DNA of 64,000 bases from Micromonospora coxensis (GTDB taxonomy: Bacteria > Actinomycetota > Actinomycetes > Mycobacteriales > Micromonosporaceae). The stretch spans positions 4,526,001 to 4,590,000 of the forward strand of contig NZ_LT607753.1 of the NCBI RefSeq assembly GCF_900090295.1, written 5' to 3'. Under the pieces are notes generated by a model. That model made no database searches and was not told the origin of the DNA. It worked only from the letters and a program-made list of their open reading frames with translations. The first letter of the stretch is position 1, and every line of letters starts with the position of its first letter. Position numbers and translations under genes: made by a program. This document shows, one piece after another, positions 27,063 to 38,155 of the stretch.

Positions 27063-28867
27063 GGCGTGCGCTCGCCGGCGCGCTCGGCGCCGTGCTGCTG
27101 GCCCTGACCGGGTGCGGCATCCCGGCGAACACCGAGGTGCAGGTGGACGGGTCCGGGCCGGCGGTCGAGGCGGGCGCGTCCAGCTTCCGCCGGGACGAGC
27201 CGCCGAGCCGTACGGCCAGCGGCGACGACCGGGAGCTGTTCGTCCGCAACTACCTCGCCGCCGCGGCCGGCGAGCCGGAGCAGGCGTACACCCGGGTGAA
27301 GAAGTTCATCGCGCCGGAGAACAAGAGCCGCCTGCAGGAGAAGCAGGGCAGCGAGATCGCGGTCAACGTGGTCCGGCTGACCGAGAAGCCGGTGATCACG
27401 GAGAACGCCAACGGCGTCTTCTCGGTGCGGCTGCCGGTGCAGCAGGTCGGGCTGCTGCGCGCCAACGGCGTGCTCGGGCCCCCTGTGGCGACCGACCGGG
27501 AGTACCGGTTCAGCCTGCGCAGCGCGGCCTCACCGGGGCAGGAGGGGACCGCGGAGGCGGGTCTGTTCGTCACCGACCCGCCGAACGTGCTGCTGCTCAG
27601 CGTCGACGCGCTGCGCCAGTACTACCAGACCTCGCCGGTCTACTTCTGGAGCTCCGACCAGCGCCGGTTGGTGCCCGACCAGCGGTACCTGCCGCTGGCC
27701 GTGCCGCACCAGCGGCGGGTCAGCGAGGTGGTCAAGTGGCTGATCGCCGGGCCGTCGGAGTGGCTGAGCACCGGGGTGAGCCGGCTGCCGGACCGGACGG
27801 CCCTGATCAACAACGCCACCGAGACCGACGGTCGCTGGGAGGTCACCCTCGACCTGCCCGGTGACGACAGCCGCCGGCTCGCCCAGATCGGCACCCAGCT
27901 CGCCTGGTCGCTGCCGGAACTGGACGGGCAGCTCCAGCTCACCACGCGCAACCAGTCCCGGGTCCGCATCGAGGACCTGGAGCGACACCGGCTCGCCCAC
28001 CCGGTCTACCCGGTCAACGACAATCCCCAGCGGTACGCCGTCTACGAGGGCGCGGTCCACCCGCTGGCCTTTCCCGGCGAGGCGAGCGCCCCGGCGCCGC
28101 TGGCGGCGGCGGACAACCGGAACGTCGTGTCGGCCGGGCTCAGCCGCGCCGACGAGCGGGTGCTGTCCGCCCTCGTGGTCGACGTGCCGGGCGGTCGCCG
28201 GCGCCTGGTCACCGGTTCCGGGCCGGACGCGGTGCCGGCGGGCAACCCCTCGGCGCAGACCTTCTCGACGGTCGGGCGGCCGGTCTGGCTGCGCTCGCCG
28301 GACCCCCGCCAGCCGTACGGGCTGGTGGTGGCCGACGGCAACCTGTGGCGCTTCGACGACCGGGGCCGGATGGAGCAGGTGCCGCTGACCGTCCCCGGCC
28401 GGGTGACCGCGGTGGCCGCCTCGCTGGAGGGGCACCGGATCGCCCTGGTGGTCGGCGGCGCGCTGTACCTGGCGGCGGTGAACCTGGACGGCGGGGTGGT
28501 GACCGCCGGTCCGGCCCGCCGGGTGGCCACCTCGCTGACCGAGCTGTCGGCGGTGGACTGGGCGGGGGAGAACGCCCTGGTGCTGGCCGGTACGGCCGGC
28601 CGCTCGGCGGTCTACCAGGTGAGCATCGACGGCGCCCTGGAGACGGCCCTGGTGTCCGACGTGGGCGCCCGGGTGACGCACCTGTCCACGTACCCGACCA
28701 ACCCGGTGGTGGCCCTGCCCAGCGCGCTGATCATGTACGAGGCGAACGGGGTGGCCTACCGGTACCCGCAGGGCGACACCATCCGCCGCGACCAGGTCCT
28801 GGAGGTGACCCCGCCGCCGGACGGGGTGCGCCCCGGCAGCCCGACCGCCCCGATCTTCCTGTTCTGA
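27059..28867 (+). CDS. lpqB: Lipoprotein LpqB, MtrAB accessory
   Basis: A 602-aa lipoprotein with a short signal and the lipobox LALTGC (acylated C19). A GerMN-like domain follows (about residues 195-300, with YLPLAVPHQRRVSEVVKWLIAGPSEWL as its landmark region), and then a C-terminal beta-propeller. In mycobacteria LpqB contacts the MtrB sensor and modulates the phosphorelay; the conserved order suggests the same here. The GTG overlaps the mtrB stop (GTGA), so the two are translationally coupled. Confidence 0.94.
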   Translation: MRRALAGALGAVLLALTGCGIPANTEVQVDGSGPAVEAGASSFRRDEPPSRTASGDDRELFVRNYLAAAAGEPEQAYTRVKKFIAPENKSRLQEKQGSEIAVNVVRLTEKPVITENANGVFSVRLPVQQVGLLRANGVLGPPVATDREYRFSLRSAASPGQEGTAEAGLFVTDPPNVLLLSVDALRQYYQTSPVYFWSSDQRRLVPDQRYLPLAVPHQRRVSEVVKWLIAGPSEWLSTGVSRLPDRTALINNATETDGRWEVTLDLPGDDSRRLAQIGTQLAWSLPELDGQLQLTTRNQSRVRIEDLERHRLAHPVYPVNDNPQRYAVYEGAVHPLAFPGEASAPAPLAAADNRNVVSAGLSRADERVLSALVVDVPGGRRRLVTGSGPDAVPAGNPSAQTFSTVGRPVWLRSPDPRQPYGLVVADGNLWRFDDRGRMEQVPLTVPGRVTAVAASLEGHRIALVVGGALYLAAVNLDGGVVTAGPARRVATSLTELSAVDWAGENALVLAGTAGRSAVYQVSIDGALETALVSDVGARVTHLSTYPTNPVVALPSALIMYEANGVAYRYPQGDTIRRDQVLEVTPPPDGVRPGSPTAPIFLF

Positions 28868-28874
28868 GCGCGTC

Positions 28875-29579
28875 GTGCGGCCGGACCTCGGGGGCATCTG
28901 GGCGGACCTGACCGACCTGGTGCTGCCGGTGGAGTGCGCGGGCTGCCGCCGGCGGGGCCCGGCCGTGCGGCGGGGCTTCTGCCCGGCCTGTGCCGAGGCG
29001 CTGGAGGCGCTGCGTCCCGCCCCGGCACGGCCTGATCCCGCCCCACCCGACCTGCCGCCCTGCCACGCCCTCGGCCCGTACGCGGGCCGGTTGCGGGAGG
29101 CGCTGCTGGCGTACAAGGAGCGGGGCCGGCACGGGCTGGCCCGGCCGCTGGGCGCGCTGCTGGCCGAGGTGGTGGCCGCCGCGGTGGGCGGCGTCGCGCG
29201 ACCGGTGCTGCTGGTGCCGGTGCCGGACACCGCGGCGGCGGCCCGGGCCCGCTACGGCGACCACCTGACCCGGCTGGCCCGGCACGCCGGGGACCGGTTG
29301 CGCGCGGCGGGCTGGGACGCGCGGACGGCCACGCCGCTGCGGGCGCTGCCCCGGCCGGACTCGGTGGCGCTGGACCGCGCCGGGCGGGCCGCGGCGGCGG
29401 AGTCGGCGTTCCGGCCGCGCGCCGGCTCGGGACCGGCCGGCGGCGGCCGGGTCGTGGTGGTGCTCGACGACATCCTGACCACGGGAGCGACCCTGGCGGC
29501 GGTGAGTCGGACTTTGCGCCGCACGGGAATGACGCCAAACGTCGCGGCGGTGCTCGCGGCAACGCAAAAGCGGCGGTAA
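28875..29579 (+). CDS. ComF-family phosphoribosyltransferase-like protein
   Basis: A 234-aa protein of the ComF family. An N-terminal zinc-ribbon-like region (VECAGCRRRG, GFCPACAEA) precedes a PRTase fold ending in the PRPP-binding motif VVVVLDDILTTGATLAAV. In competent bacteria ComF assists DNA uptake; actinobacterial copies have no demonstrated role. The GTG at 28875 is 7 bases after lpqB, so it belongs to the mtrAB-lpqB operon as in mycobacteria. Confidence 0.88.
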   Translation: MRPDLGGIWADLTDLVLPVECAGCRRRGPAVRRGFCPACAEALEALRPAPARPDPAPPDLPPCHALGPYAGRLREALLAYKERGRHGLARPLGALLAEVVAAAVGGVARPVLLVPVPDTAAAARARYGDHLTRLARHAGDRLRAAGWDARTATPLRALPRPDSVALDRAGRAAAAESAFRPRAGSGPAGGGRVVVVLDDILTTGATLAAVSRTLRRTGMTPNVAAVLAATQKRR

Positions 29580-29638
29580 AGGTGACGCTTCGTGATTCCA
29601 TTTCACCCCTTGGTGGCGAGAGCTGTGAATTTTCTGAG

Positions 29639-29652
29639 GGTTGTCGACAACC
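29639..29652. promoter_or_regulatory. 14-bp perfect palindrome in the hpf upstream region
   Basis: GGTTGTCGACAACC is a perfect palindrome in the 258-base gap before hpf. Further on, GACCGGTCGAC (29750-29760) and GTCGACCGGGTC (29789-29800) form a second, bulged inverted repeat that could fold in the 5' leader. The first is placed like an operator, the second like a leader hairpin. Neither matches a binding site I can name. Confidence 0.4.
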
Positions 29653-29837
29653 AGGGGTGACGGCCGGGCGAACAGGAGTTAGCGTTTCCCTGTCCGGGGT
29701 AGGAGGTCTCAAACCCCACCCCGGCGGTGGAAGGAGGCGTAGCCGTACTGACCGGTCGACGCCACGCGGGGACGCTCCCTGAGGGCCGGTCGACCGGGTC
29801 CTGAAGATCAGACGACCATCCGAAAAAGGGAGGTCAC

Positions 29838-30476
29838 GTGGACATCGTGGTCAAGGGCCGAAACGTCGAAGTGCCGGACCATTACCGGGTGCACGTCGCG
29901 GAGAAGCTCGCGAAGATCGAACGCTACGACCACAAGCTCATCCGGGTCGACGTGGAATTGTTCCACGAACGCAATCCCCGACAGTCCGACACGTGCCAGC
30001 GGGTGGAGATCACCTGTGTCTCACGCGGACCGGTGATCAGGGCCGAGGCCTGCACGAACGACTTCTACAGTGCACTCGACGCGGCCATCGCCAAGCTCGA
30101 CACCCGACTGCGCCGCGCGGCCGACCGCCGTCGCGTGCACCGGGGCCGCCACGCGCCGATCTCCGTCGCCGCCGCCACCGCGGACCTGCCGGTGGCCGAC
30201 CTCGACGGGCCCGGCCTGGCGACGCTGAACGGCCGCACGGCCACCGCGGTCGCCGAGCGCGACGAGGAGCCGGCCGACGAGTACGACGACCAGCCCTGGC
30301 ACATCGCCCGGGCCAAGGTGCACCCCGCCGAGCCGATGACCGTGGACGACGCCCTGTTCCAGATGGAACTGGTCGGGCACGACTTCTACCTGTTCCACGA
30401 CAAGGAGACCGGCCGGCCGAGCGTCGTATACCGACGGCACGCGTACGACTACGGGATCATCTCGCTCGACACCTGA
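29838..30476 (+). CDS. hpf: Ribosome hibernation promoting factor, long form
   Basis: Dimerises 70S ribosomes into inactive 100S particles in stationary phase or stress. The 212-aa protein has the N-terminal HPF/RaiA domain (VVKGRNVEVPDHYRVHVAEKLAKIERYD, ending AKLDTRLRRAADRRRVHRG; landmark residues about 4-105). The C-terminal dimerisation domain has VDDALFQMELVGHDFYLF and GRPSVVYRRHAYDYGIISL. GTG 29838 follows AGGGAGG. Its long upstream region suggests separate, growth-phase-dependent control. Confidence 0.95.
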   Translation: MDIVVKGRNVEVPDHYRVHVAEKLAKIERYDHKLIRVDVELFHERNPRQSDTCQRVEITCVSRGPVIRAEACTNDFYSALDAAIAKLDTRLRRAADRRRVHRGRHAPISVAAATADLPVADLDGPGLATLNGRTATAVAERDEEPADEYDDQPWHIARAKVHPAEPMTVDDALFQMELVGHDFYLFHDKETGRPSVVYRRHAYDYGIISLDT

Positions 30477-30609
30477 CCCCTGTCCACCCCTCGCGACCGG
30501 TCACGGAGTCCCGGTGGCCCGCCACCGTGGACTCCGTGACCGTTGCCGTTGCCCGCCCGGGTGGACCGCGTCGACCGGGGCCGGAGACCCGTGGCGCACC
30601 GGGCCCGGA

Positions 30610-31716
30610 TCAGCGGTGGTCGGTGGCGAGCAGCGCGAAGAGCAGGGTGTCCGTCCGGCTCTCGCCCCGGCCGGGGAGCCGGCCGCGCATCAGCCCCTCC
30701 GGCCGGAACCCGGCCCGCTCCAGCACCCGCTGCGAGGCGACGTTCTCCGGGGCCGTGCCGGCCCAGAGCCGGGCGAACCCGATCCCGAACGCCCAGCCGG
30801 CCATCAGGCGTACCGCGCGGGTGGCCAGTCCCCGCCCGCGAGCCTCGGGCAGCAGGCTGTAGCCGACCATGCCCTGGCCGGTGGCCGGCTCGTCGTGGAC
30901 CAGCGCGCAGCCGCCGGCCACCTCGCCGGTCGACGCGTCGCAGAGCGCGAAGTCGGCCGAGTCGCCGACCAGCCATTCGCTCTCCGCGACCGCGCACCGC
31001 CGCTCGATCGCCGCCCGGGTCGGCGGAGTCTGTCGGACCCGGCTCGCCACCACCTCCGGCAGCGTGTGCAGCCGGTACAGCGGGTCCACGTCGTCGGGGG
31101 CCAGCCGGCGCAGCGTCACCACGCCGTCGGTGAGCCGGCCGCCGGGCAGGTCCGGCAGCACGCGCGGCGTCGGGCCGTCCGGGTCGTCGGTGAGGCGTAC
31201 CCAGGCGAGCAGGTCGTGTCGGCCGCCGTCGCGGGCCCGGCCGGCGGCACGGCGTACCCCCTCGGGCCGGAAGCCCGCCGCCAGCGCCACCCGCTGGCTG
31301 GCCGGGTTCTCGGCGTGGGTGAGCAGCTCCAGCCGGACCAGGCCGGCGTGGAACGCGGTGGCGGCCAGGGCGCGGGTGACGGCGGTCGCGATCCCGCGCC
31401 GCCGGGCCCAGGGCGCCACCCAGTAGCCGACCTCGGCCTGGTCGCGTCCGGGGACGACCTGGCTCAGGCCCGCGCCGCCGACCAGCCGGTCGGTGCCGGC
31501 GTCGACGACGGCGTACGCGACGCCGCCGGCGGCCCGGGCCGCCGGCGCGCCCTCGGCGATCCACCACCGCGCGTCGGCGACGGTGTACGGCCGGGGCATG
31601 CCCGGGTTGAACCGCAGGTTCTCCGGGTCGCCGCAGCCGGCGGCGAGGTCGTCGGCGTCGGCGGGGCGGAACGGGCGCAGCCGTACCGGGCCGGCCGCCA
31701 CGACCTCCGGGATCAC
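30610..31716 (-). CDS. Tandem GNAT acetyltransferase (two GNAT domains), second gene
   Basis: A 368-aa protein built of two consecutive GNAT N-acetyltransferase domains of the RimJ/RimL type. The acetyl-CoA-binding loops read WARRRGIATAVTRAL in the first and EARGRGLATRAVRLM in the second, each followed by the typical asparagine helix (ENPASQRVALAAGF, ENVASQRVLERAGF). The GTG at 31716 overlaps the previous gene's TGA, and GAGGA lies upstream. The substrate is unknown. The stop at 30610 is convergent with hpf. Confidence 0.9.
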   Translation of the reverse strand: MIPEVVAAGPVRLRPFRPADADDLAAGCGDPENLRFNPGMPRPYTVADARWWIAEGAPAARAAGGVAYAVVDAGTDRLVGGAGLSQVVPGRDQAEVGYWVAPWARRRGIATAVTRALAATAFHAGLVRLELLTHAENPASQRVALAAGFRPEGVRRAAGRARDGGRHDLLAWVRLTDDPDGPTPRVLPDLPGGRLTDGVVTLRRLAPDDVDPLYRLHTLPEVVASRVRQTPPTRAAIERRCAVAESEWLVGDSADFALCDASTGEVAGGCALVHDEPATGQGMVGYSLLPEARGRGLATRAVRLMAGWAFGIGFARLWAGTAPENVASQRVLERAGFRPEGLMRGRLPGRGESRTDTLLFALLATDHR

Positions 31717-32858
31717 GCCAGGTCCTCGGCCAGCAGCGCGGCGACCCAGGCGTCGACCCGTTCGCCCCGGTGCTGCACACCCCCGCGGGCGGTGCCCTCG
31801 AAGGTGAAGCCGGCCTTCTCGGCGACCCGTCGGGAGGCGACGTTCCCGACGTTCGCCCGCCACTCGATCCGGGCCAGGCCGAGGGTGGTGAAGCCCCAGG
31901 CGCTCAGGGCGGCCAGCGCGGCCGACATGAACCCCCGCCCCCGAACGTGCGGCGCGGTCATGAAACCGACGTCGGCCAGCAGTGGATCGGCCGGGCTCAG
32001 CCGTAGGTCGATCGTGCCGGCGTAGTCGTCGTCCGCGTCGGCCACCACGAAACAGGTGCTGGTGCCGCGTGCCCAGGCCGTGTGGCAGTAGTCGAGATAC
32101 GAGTCGGCGTCTCCCCGCTGGTACGGGTGCGGCACGGTGGTCCAGCGGACGGTGTCGAGGTCCTGGCAGGTCGTGACGATCGCGTCGAGGTCGCGCTCCT
32201 CCATCGGACGCAGCCGCAGCTCGGTGTCGCCGGCGGTGGCGAAGAGGACCGGCTGCGGCCGGCCGAAGACCGCCGCGCGGCGGGCGTCCAGGGTGTCCGG
32301 GCCGGCCGGGCCCGGCTCGCCCGGGGCGGGCACCTCGCCGGGCAGCAGCGAGCCGATCCAGGCGTCCGTCCGGCCGCCCTCGGCGGGACGGGCCAGCCGC
32401 AGCTCGCCGGAGACGCGGAAGCCGGCGCGCAGCGCCACCAGCCGGGAGAAGTGGTTGCCGACCTCGGCCTGCCAGACCACCCGGCGCAGCTTCAGCGCGT
32501 CGAACGCCCACCGGGCGACCGCCCTGCTGGCCCGTACCGTCACGCCCCGGCCGCGGGCCCACGGCGCGGTCCAGTAGCCGAGTTCACCGGAGTCGAGGGA
32601 CCGGTCGACGGCGACCAGCCCGCAGGAGGCCAGCAGCTCCCCGGTGGTCGCGTCGCAGACCGCGAACGGCGCGCCGGCGCCCTCGGCCCAGGCCCGGCCG
32701 CTGATCTCGGTGACGAAGCCGTGGGCGTGCTCCGGCAGGTACGGGCGTGGCACGCTGGTCCAGCGCTGGATGTCGGGGTCCTGGCAGGCCCGGTGCACGG
32801 CGTCGGCGTCGTCGGCGCGCCAGGGGCGCAGCAGCAGGCCGTCCTCGATGATCTCCAC
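31713..32858 (-). CDS. Tandem GNAT acetyltransferase (two GNAT domains), first gene
   Basis: A 381-aa protein with two GNAT domains. The acetyl-CoA loops are WARGRGVTVRASRAV and HVRGRGFMSAALAAL, followed by VGNHFSRLVALRAGF and VGNVASRRVAEKAGF. The GTG at 32858 is preferred over an upstream ATG (32876) because GGGTGGAG precedes it and the protein then begins VEIIEDGLLLRPW, as usual for the family. With the next gene it forms a coupled pair carrying four GNAT modules in all, probably from repeated duplication. Confidence 0.9.
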   Translation of the reverse strand: MEIIEDGLLLRPWRADDADAVHRACQDPDIQRWTSVPRPYLPEHAHGFVTEISGRAWAEGAGAPFAVCDATTGELLASCGLVAVDRSLDSGELGYWTAPWARGRGVTVRASRAVARWAFDALKLRRVVWQAEVGNHFSRLVALRAGFRVSGELRLARPAEGGRTDAWIGSLLPGEVPAPGEPGPAGPDTLDARRAAVFGRPQPVLFATAGDTELRLRPMEERDLDAIVTTCQDLDTVRWTTVPHPYQRGDADSYLDYCHTAWARGTSTCFVVADADDDYAGTIDLRLSPADPLLADVGFMTAPHVRGRGFMSAALAALSAWGFTTLGLARIEWRANVGNVASRRVAEKAGFTFEGTARGGVQHRGERVDAWVAALLAEDLA

Positions 32859-32975
32859 AGGCTCCACCCGGCCCATCGTGCCGGACCGTTCGCGATGGGC
32901 GTAACCGGATATCCGCCGGTGACGCCGTGGGGCGCGTGTTATGTCGTTTTCGTCGGTGCGGACCGCCGCCACCAG

Positions 32976-33005
32976 TGACCATCACGCCGATGGAGCGCCT
33001 ACGAT
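32976..33005 (+). promoter_or_regulatory. Candidate secA promoter
   Basis: TGACCA at 32976-32981 and TACGAT at 33000-33005 are spaced 18 bases apart, like the -35 and -10 of a housekeeping promoter. They lie about 30 bases before the secA GTG. Confidence 0.45.
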
Positions 33006-33036
33006 GGTTCGAGACTGTCTAGGGGAGCGTTGATCC

Positions 33037-35928
<2,892 letters not shown>

Positions 35929-35971
35929 TCCTCACCGGCGGCCCCGCTCGGGCCGCCCCGCACGACACCAC

Positions 35972-36004
35972 GGAGCCGCGGTCCCCTCAGGGGACCGCGG
36001 CTCC
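35972..36004 (+). terminator. Strong terminator hairpin after secA
   Basis: GGAGCCGCGGTCCCC (35972-35986) and GGGGACCGCGGCTCC (35990-36004) pair perfectly over 15 bases with the 3-base loop TCA. It starts 43 bases after the secA stop. A pyrimidine-rich stretch follows. Confidence 0.88.
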
Positions 36005-36009
36005 GCCGT

Positions 36010-36078
36010 CTTCCCGCTCCCGCCTTGCTCGCGCTCCCGTTTCTTGCTCCCGCTTTCCGCTCCCGTCTCCGCTTCCGT
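36010..36078 (+). repeat. Degenerate GCTCCCG pyrimidine-rich tract
   Basis: Several imperfect GCTCCCG-type units (CCGCTCCCG, GCGCTCCCG, TTGCTCCCG, CCGCTCCCG) separated by T/C runs fill this stretch between the secA terminator and the next, convergent gene. It is strongly strand-asymmetric (almost no purine runs on +). It may simply extend the terminator region. Confidence 0.4.
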
Positions 36079-36188
36079 GGTCTTGCAGTTCTGGTGAGGG
36101 ATATGGGTTTCTTGCGTCCTTCATTCCCACCCGTATGCACGATCGCCGGGCCTTGGGCGGCGGGGGAGGGATGGGAATGAGGGGGTGC

Positions 36189-36785
36189 TCAGAGGATGTG
36201 GAGGGCGGTGCAGAGCCAGGTGCCGCGGCGGTGTTCGAGGCGTACGGCCATGGCCCAGGTGCGACCGGCGGCGGCGAGGACGGCGGCCACCTCCACGGCC
36301 GCCGGGCGGGGTTCGCAGACCCGTAGCCGGCGCAGGTGCACGGTGGGTCGGGTGGACCGGCGGCGGACCGGCCCGGTGCGCGACGTGGCCCGGGCCAGCT
36401 GCTCGCCGGCCTCGGTCATCCGCCCCGGTTCGACCAGTGCGCGCAGCTGCCCCGGCGGTCGGTAGCCGTTGAGGATCTCCAGGAAGGTGCCGACGAACCG
36501 CTGCGCGGCCCGGGTCGCCTCGGGGGTGGTGGCCGGGGCGTCGGGCGGTGGCCCGGTGGGCGGCCGGCCGGGCCGGGTCGGCGCGGGCCGGGGATCGTGC
36601 CGGCGACCGGCCGGCCGCCCGGCTGGTTGCTGGGTGCCGAAGAGGTCCAGGGCGAGCTGGCCGTGCGGGCGGGGCCACAGGTCGGGCGCCTCGTCGGCGT
36701 ACGGCGGCTCGCTGACCGGGGCGGGGCGCAGCCGGATCGGGGGCCGGGACGGCCCGGGACGGCGGGAGTCGACCACCACTGTCAC
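36189..36785 (-). CDS. Rv3235-family protein
   Basis: A 198-aa protein of the actinobacterial Rv3235 family, found near secA as in mycobacteria. A disordered Pro/Arg-rich N-terminal half precedes a conserved C-terminal domain ([70 protein letters not shown]; landmark residues about 95-198). The function is unknown. The GTG at 36785 has AAGGA upstream. Two CGTTTGC repeats sit just before the start. Confidence 0.8.
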   Translation of the reverse strand: MTVVVDSRRPGPSRPPIRLRPAPVSEPPYADEAPDLWPRPHGQLALDLFGTQQPAGRPAGRRHDPRPAPTRPGRPPTGPPPDAPATTPEATRAAQRFVGTFLEILNGYRPPGQLRALVEPGRMTEAGEQLARATSRTGPVRRRSTRPTVHLRRLRVCEPRPAAVEVAAVLAAAGRTWAMAVRLEHRRGTWLCTALHIL

Positions 36786-36796
36786 CCCTGTCCTTG

Positions 36797-36813
36797 CGTT
36801 TGCTTTCGTTTGC
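36797..36813. promoter_or_regulatory. 10-bp-period direct repeat upstream of the Rv3235-like gene
   Basis: CGTTTGC occurs at 36797-36803 and 36807-36813, exactly 10 bp apart, 12 to 28 bases before the start on the minus strand. The same arrangement lies upstream of the HTH gene at 37131-37147. This looks like a tandem operator for one protein. Confidence 0.5.
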
Positions 36814-36879
36814 CTGCGGCAGACTCCGATTCTTGGGCACGGCAGTGCCCGCCGTCAATGTCGGGGCGGGGTCGGTTCG

Positions 36880-37107
36880 CTACTCCGCGTCGCGATCGAC
36901 GAGCGGATTGCCGCGCACCCACTCGGCGGTCTCGGCGTACTTGCGCTGGATGTACTCCTCCAGCTGCGCGCGCTCGACGCGCCACTGGCCACGCCCACCG
37001 ATCTTGATCGCGGGCAGCTCGCCGCTGCGGACCATGTGGTAGACCTGCGAGTCCGACACGTTCAGCTCGGTGGCCACGTCGGAGAGCAGGAGAAACCTCG
37101 GCTCCAC
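36880..37107 (-). CDS. Excisionase/MerR-type helix-turn-helix DNA-binding protein
   Basis: A protein of about 75 aa with a winged-helix HTH of the excisionase/BldC-like kind ([49 protein letters not shown]; landmark residues about 4-52), followed by a short acidic tail. The GTG at 37107 is preferred, since GGGGG lies 8 bases upstream; a TTG at 37113 overlaps that site. Its upstream region contains the same GTTTGC repeats as the next gene on this strand, so it may regulate itself and that neighbour. It resembles the conserved HTH protein near secA in other actinomycetes. Confidence 0.85.
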   Translation of the reverse strand: MEPRFLLLSDVATELNVSDSQVYHMVRSGELPAIKIGGRGQWRVERAQLEEYIQRKYAETAEWVRGNPLVDRDAE

Positions 37108-37130
37108 GGTCAACCCCCGGTGTTGGCGTC

Positions 37131-37147
37131 GTTTGCCTCAGTTTGCC
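37131..37147. promoter_or_regulatory. 10-bp-period direct repeat upstream of the HTH gene
   Basis: GTTTGCC at 37131-37137 is repeated at 37141-37147 with exactly 10-bp spacing, 24 to 40 bases before the HTH start on the minus strand. It shares the GTTTGC core with the pair at 36797-36813. Confidence 0.5.
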
Positions 37148-37151
37148 ACCG

Positions 37152-37390
37152 CCACCCGGTCCGGCCCAGTGTCGCCCCGTCCAACGTGGCCCAGTGCCGC
37201 CTGTCCGGCTTGGCCCGGTGCCGCCTGTCCGGCTTGGCCCGGTGCCGCCTGTCCGGCTTGGCCCGGTGCCGCCCCAGCGCCGGCCGTCCGGCGCGGCGTA
37301 GTGCTGCCCGTCCGGCGTGGCCCGGCGTGGTGCTACCCGTCCGGCGCGGCGCGGTGCTCCCCGACCGGTCGGCCGGTGCCGCCCGTCCGG
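37152..37390. repeat. 24-bp minisatellite with three perfect copies and degenerate flanks
   Basis: The unit begins GTGCCGCCTGTCCGG and is 24 bases long. Perfect copies lie at 37194-37217, 37218-37241 and 37242-37265, with decayed copies on both sides. The 450-base gap between the HTH gene (-) and the DUF6912-like gene (+) holds this array and no convincing gene. The period is a multiple of three, so long frames stay open through it (for example repeats of RHRAKPD on -). Confidence 0.8.
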
Positions 37391-37557
37391 CCGGTCCGAG
37401 GACCCGGACCGGCCGGGCCGGACACGACCGGGGCGGGTGGACGGTGAGCCGCCTTCCCCTGACCCGGTGCGGGGTGTATGACGGTCTCGGCGTACGGCAT
37501 GATCGGCGCCCGGGACCGGCGGACCGGCCGGTCCGGCGAACGACCGGGAGAGACGAC

Positions 37558-38070
37558 GTGAGCGACCAGTTGGTCCGGGTGTACGTCCCGGCGACCGTGC
37601 CGATGCTGACCCGGCTGCGCGAGCACGGGCTGCCGGCGGCGGAGGCGCATGCGGTCACCCCGGCCCTGCGCGAGTGGTACGCCGAGGGCGACGAGGAGGA
37701 GCTGGAGTACGTCGCGTTCACCCGCGCCGCCCAGGACGCCCTGCAACTGCTGCGGGAGGACCCGGCCGCGCCCCGGCGGCGGGTGGTGGTCTCGGTGGAC
37801 CTGCCCCCGGCGGCGGTCGGTCGGGGCGACGGCGAACTCGGGTCCAGCTACGTGCTGCTCGACGGGCCGGTGCCGGTCCGGTCGGTGGCGGCGCTGCACG
37901 TCGACGGGGCGGACGCGGTCGACGACGTCAGCGCCGCGGTGGAGGTGATCGCCGAGGCGCTGGCCGGCGATCCGGACGCCCAGTTCACCGTCGACAGCGC
38001 CGAGGACCACGAGCTGGAGTGGTACGACCCCTCCGAGCTGGACCTGCTGGTGCGCGCCGCGACCTCCTGA
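37558..38070 (+). CDS. DUF6912-like actinobacterial protein
   Basis: A 170-aa soluble acidic protein of an actinobacterial family found near secA ([56 protein letters not shown], with the C-terminal [14 protein letters not shown]; landmark regions only). The function is unknown. GTG 37558 is chosen because GGGAG lies 8 bases upstream and the protein then begins exactly at the conserved region. The longer upstream frame runs through the repeat array and is not coding. Confidence 0.8.
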   Translation: MSDQLVRVYVPATVPMLTRLREHGLPAAEAHAVTPALREWYAEGDEEELEYVAFTRAAQDALQLLREDPAAPRRRVVVSVDLPPAAVGRGDGELGSSYVLLDGPVPVRSVAALHVDGADAVDDVSAAVEVIAEALAGDPDAQFTVDSAEDHELEWYDPSELDLLVRAATS

Positions 38071-38088
38071 CCGCCGGGCGCCGTGGCA

Positions 38089-38113
38089 CCCGGCGGGCCG
38101 CCGGCCCGCCGGG
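38089..38113. terminator. Bidirectional terminator between convergent genes
   Basis: CCCGGCGGGCC (38089-38099) and GGCCCGCCGGG (38103-38113) pair perfectly around GCC. It lies between the DUF6912-like stop (38070) and the stop of the convergent membrane protein (38156), so it can serve both. Confidence 0.65.
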
Positions 38114-38155
38114 GCGCGGAAGCCCGGAGAGCCGGCAGGCGGAGCGGCGGGAGGA

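Noticed and set aside
29582..29782. 66-aa ORF before hpf
   Set aside because: No ribosome site at a plausible distance, no recognisable features, and it overlaps palindromic regulatory sequence.
37194..37265. CRISPR array
   Set aside because: Copies are contiguous with no spacers, and no cas gene is in the window.
37110..37721. 203-aa frame on the minus strand through the 24-bp repeats
   Set aside because: It owes its openness to a repeat unit divisible by three, has no ribosome site, and overlaps both the repeat array and the start of a supported gene.
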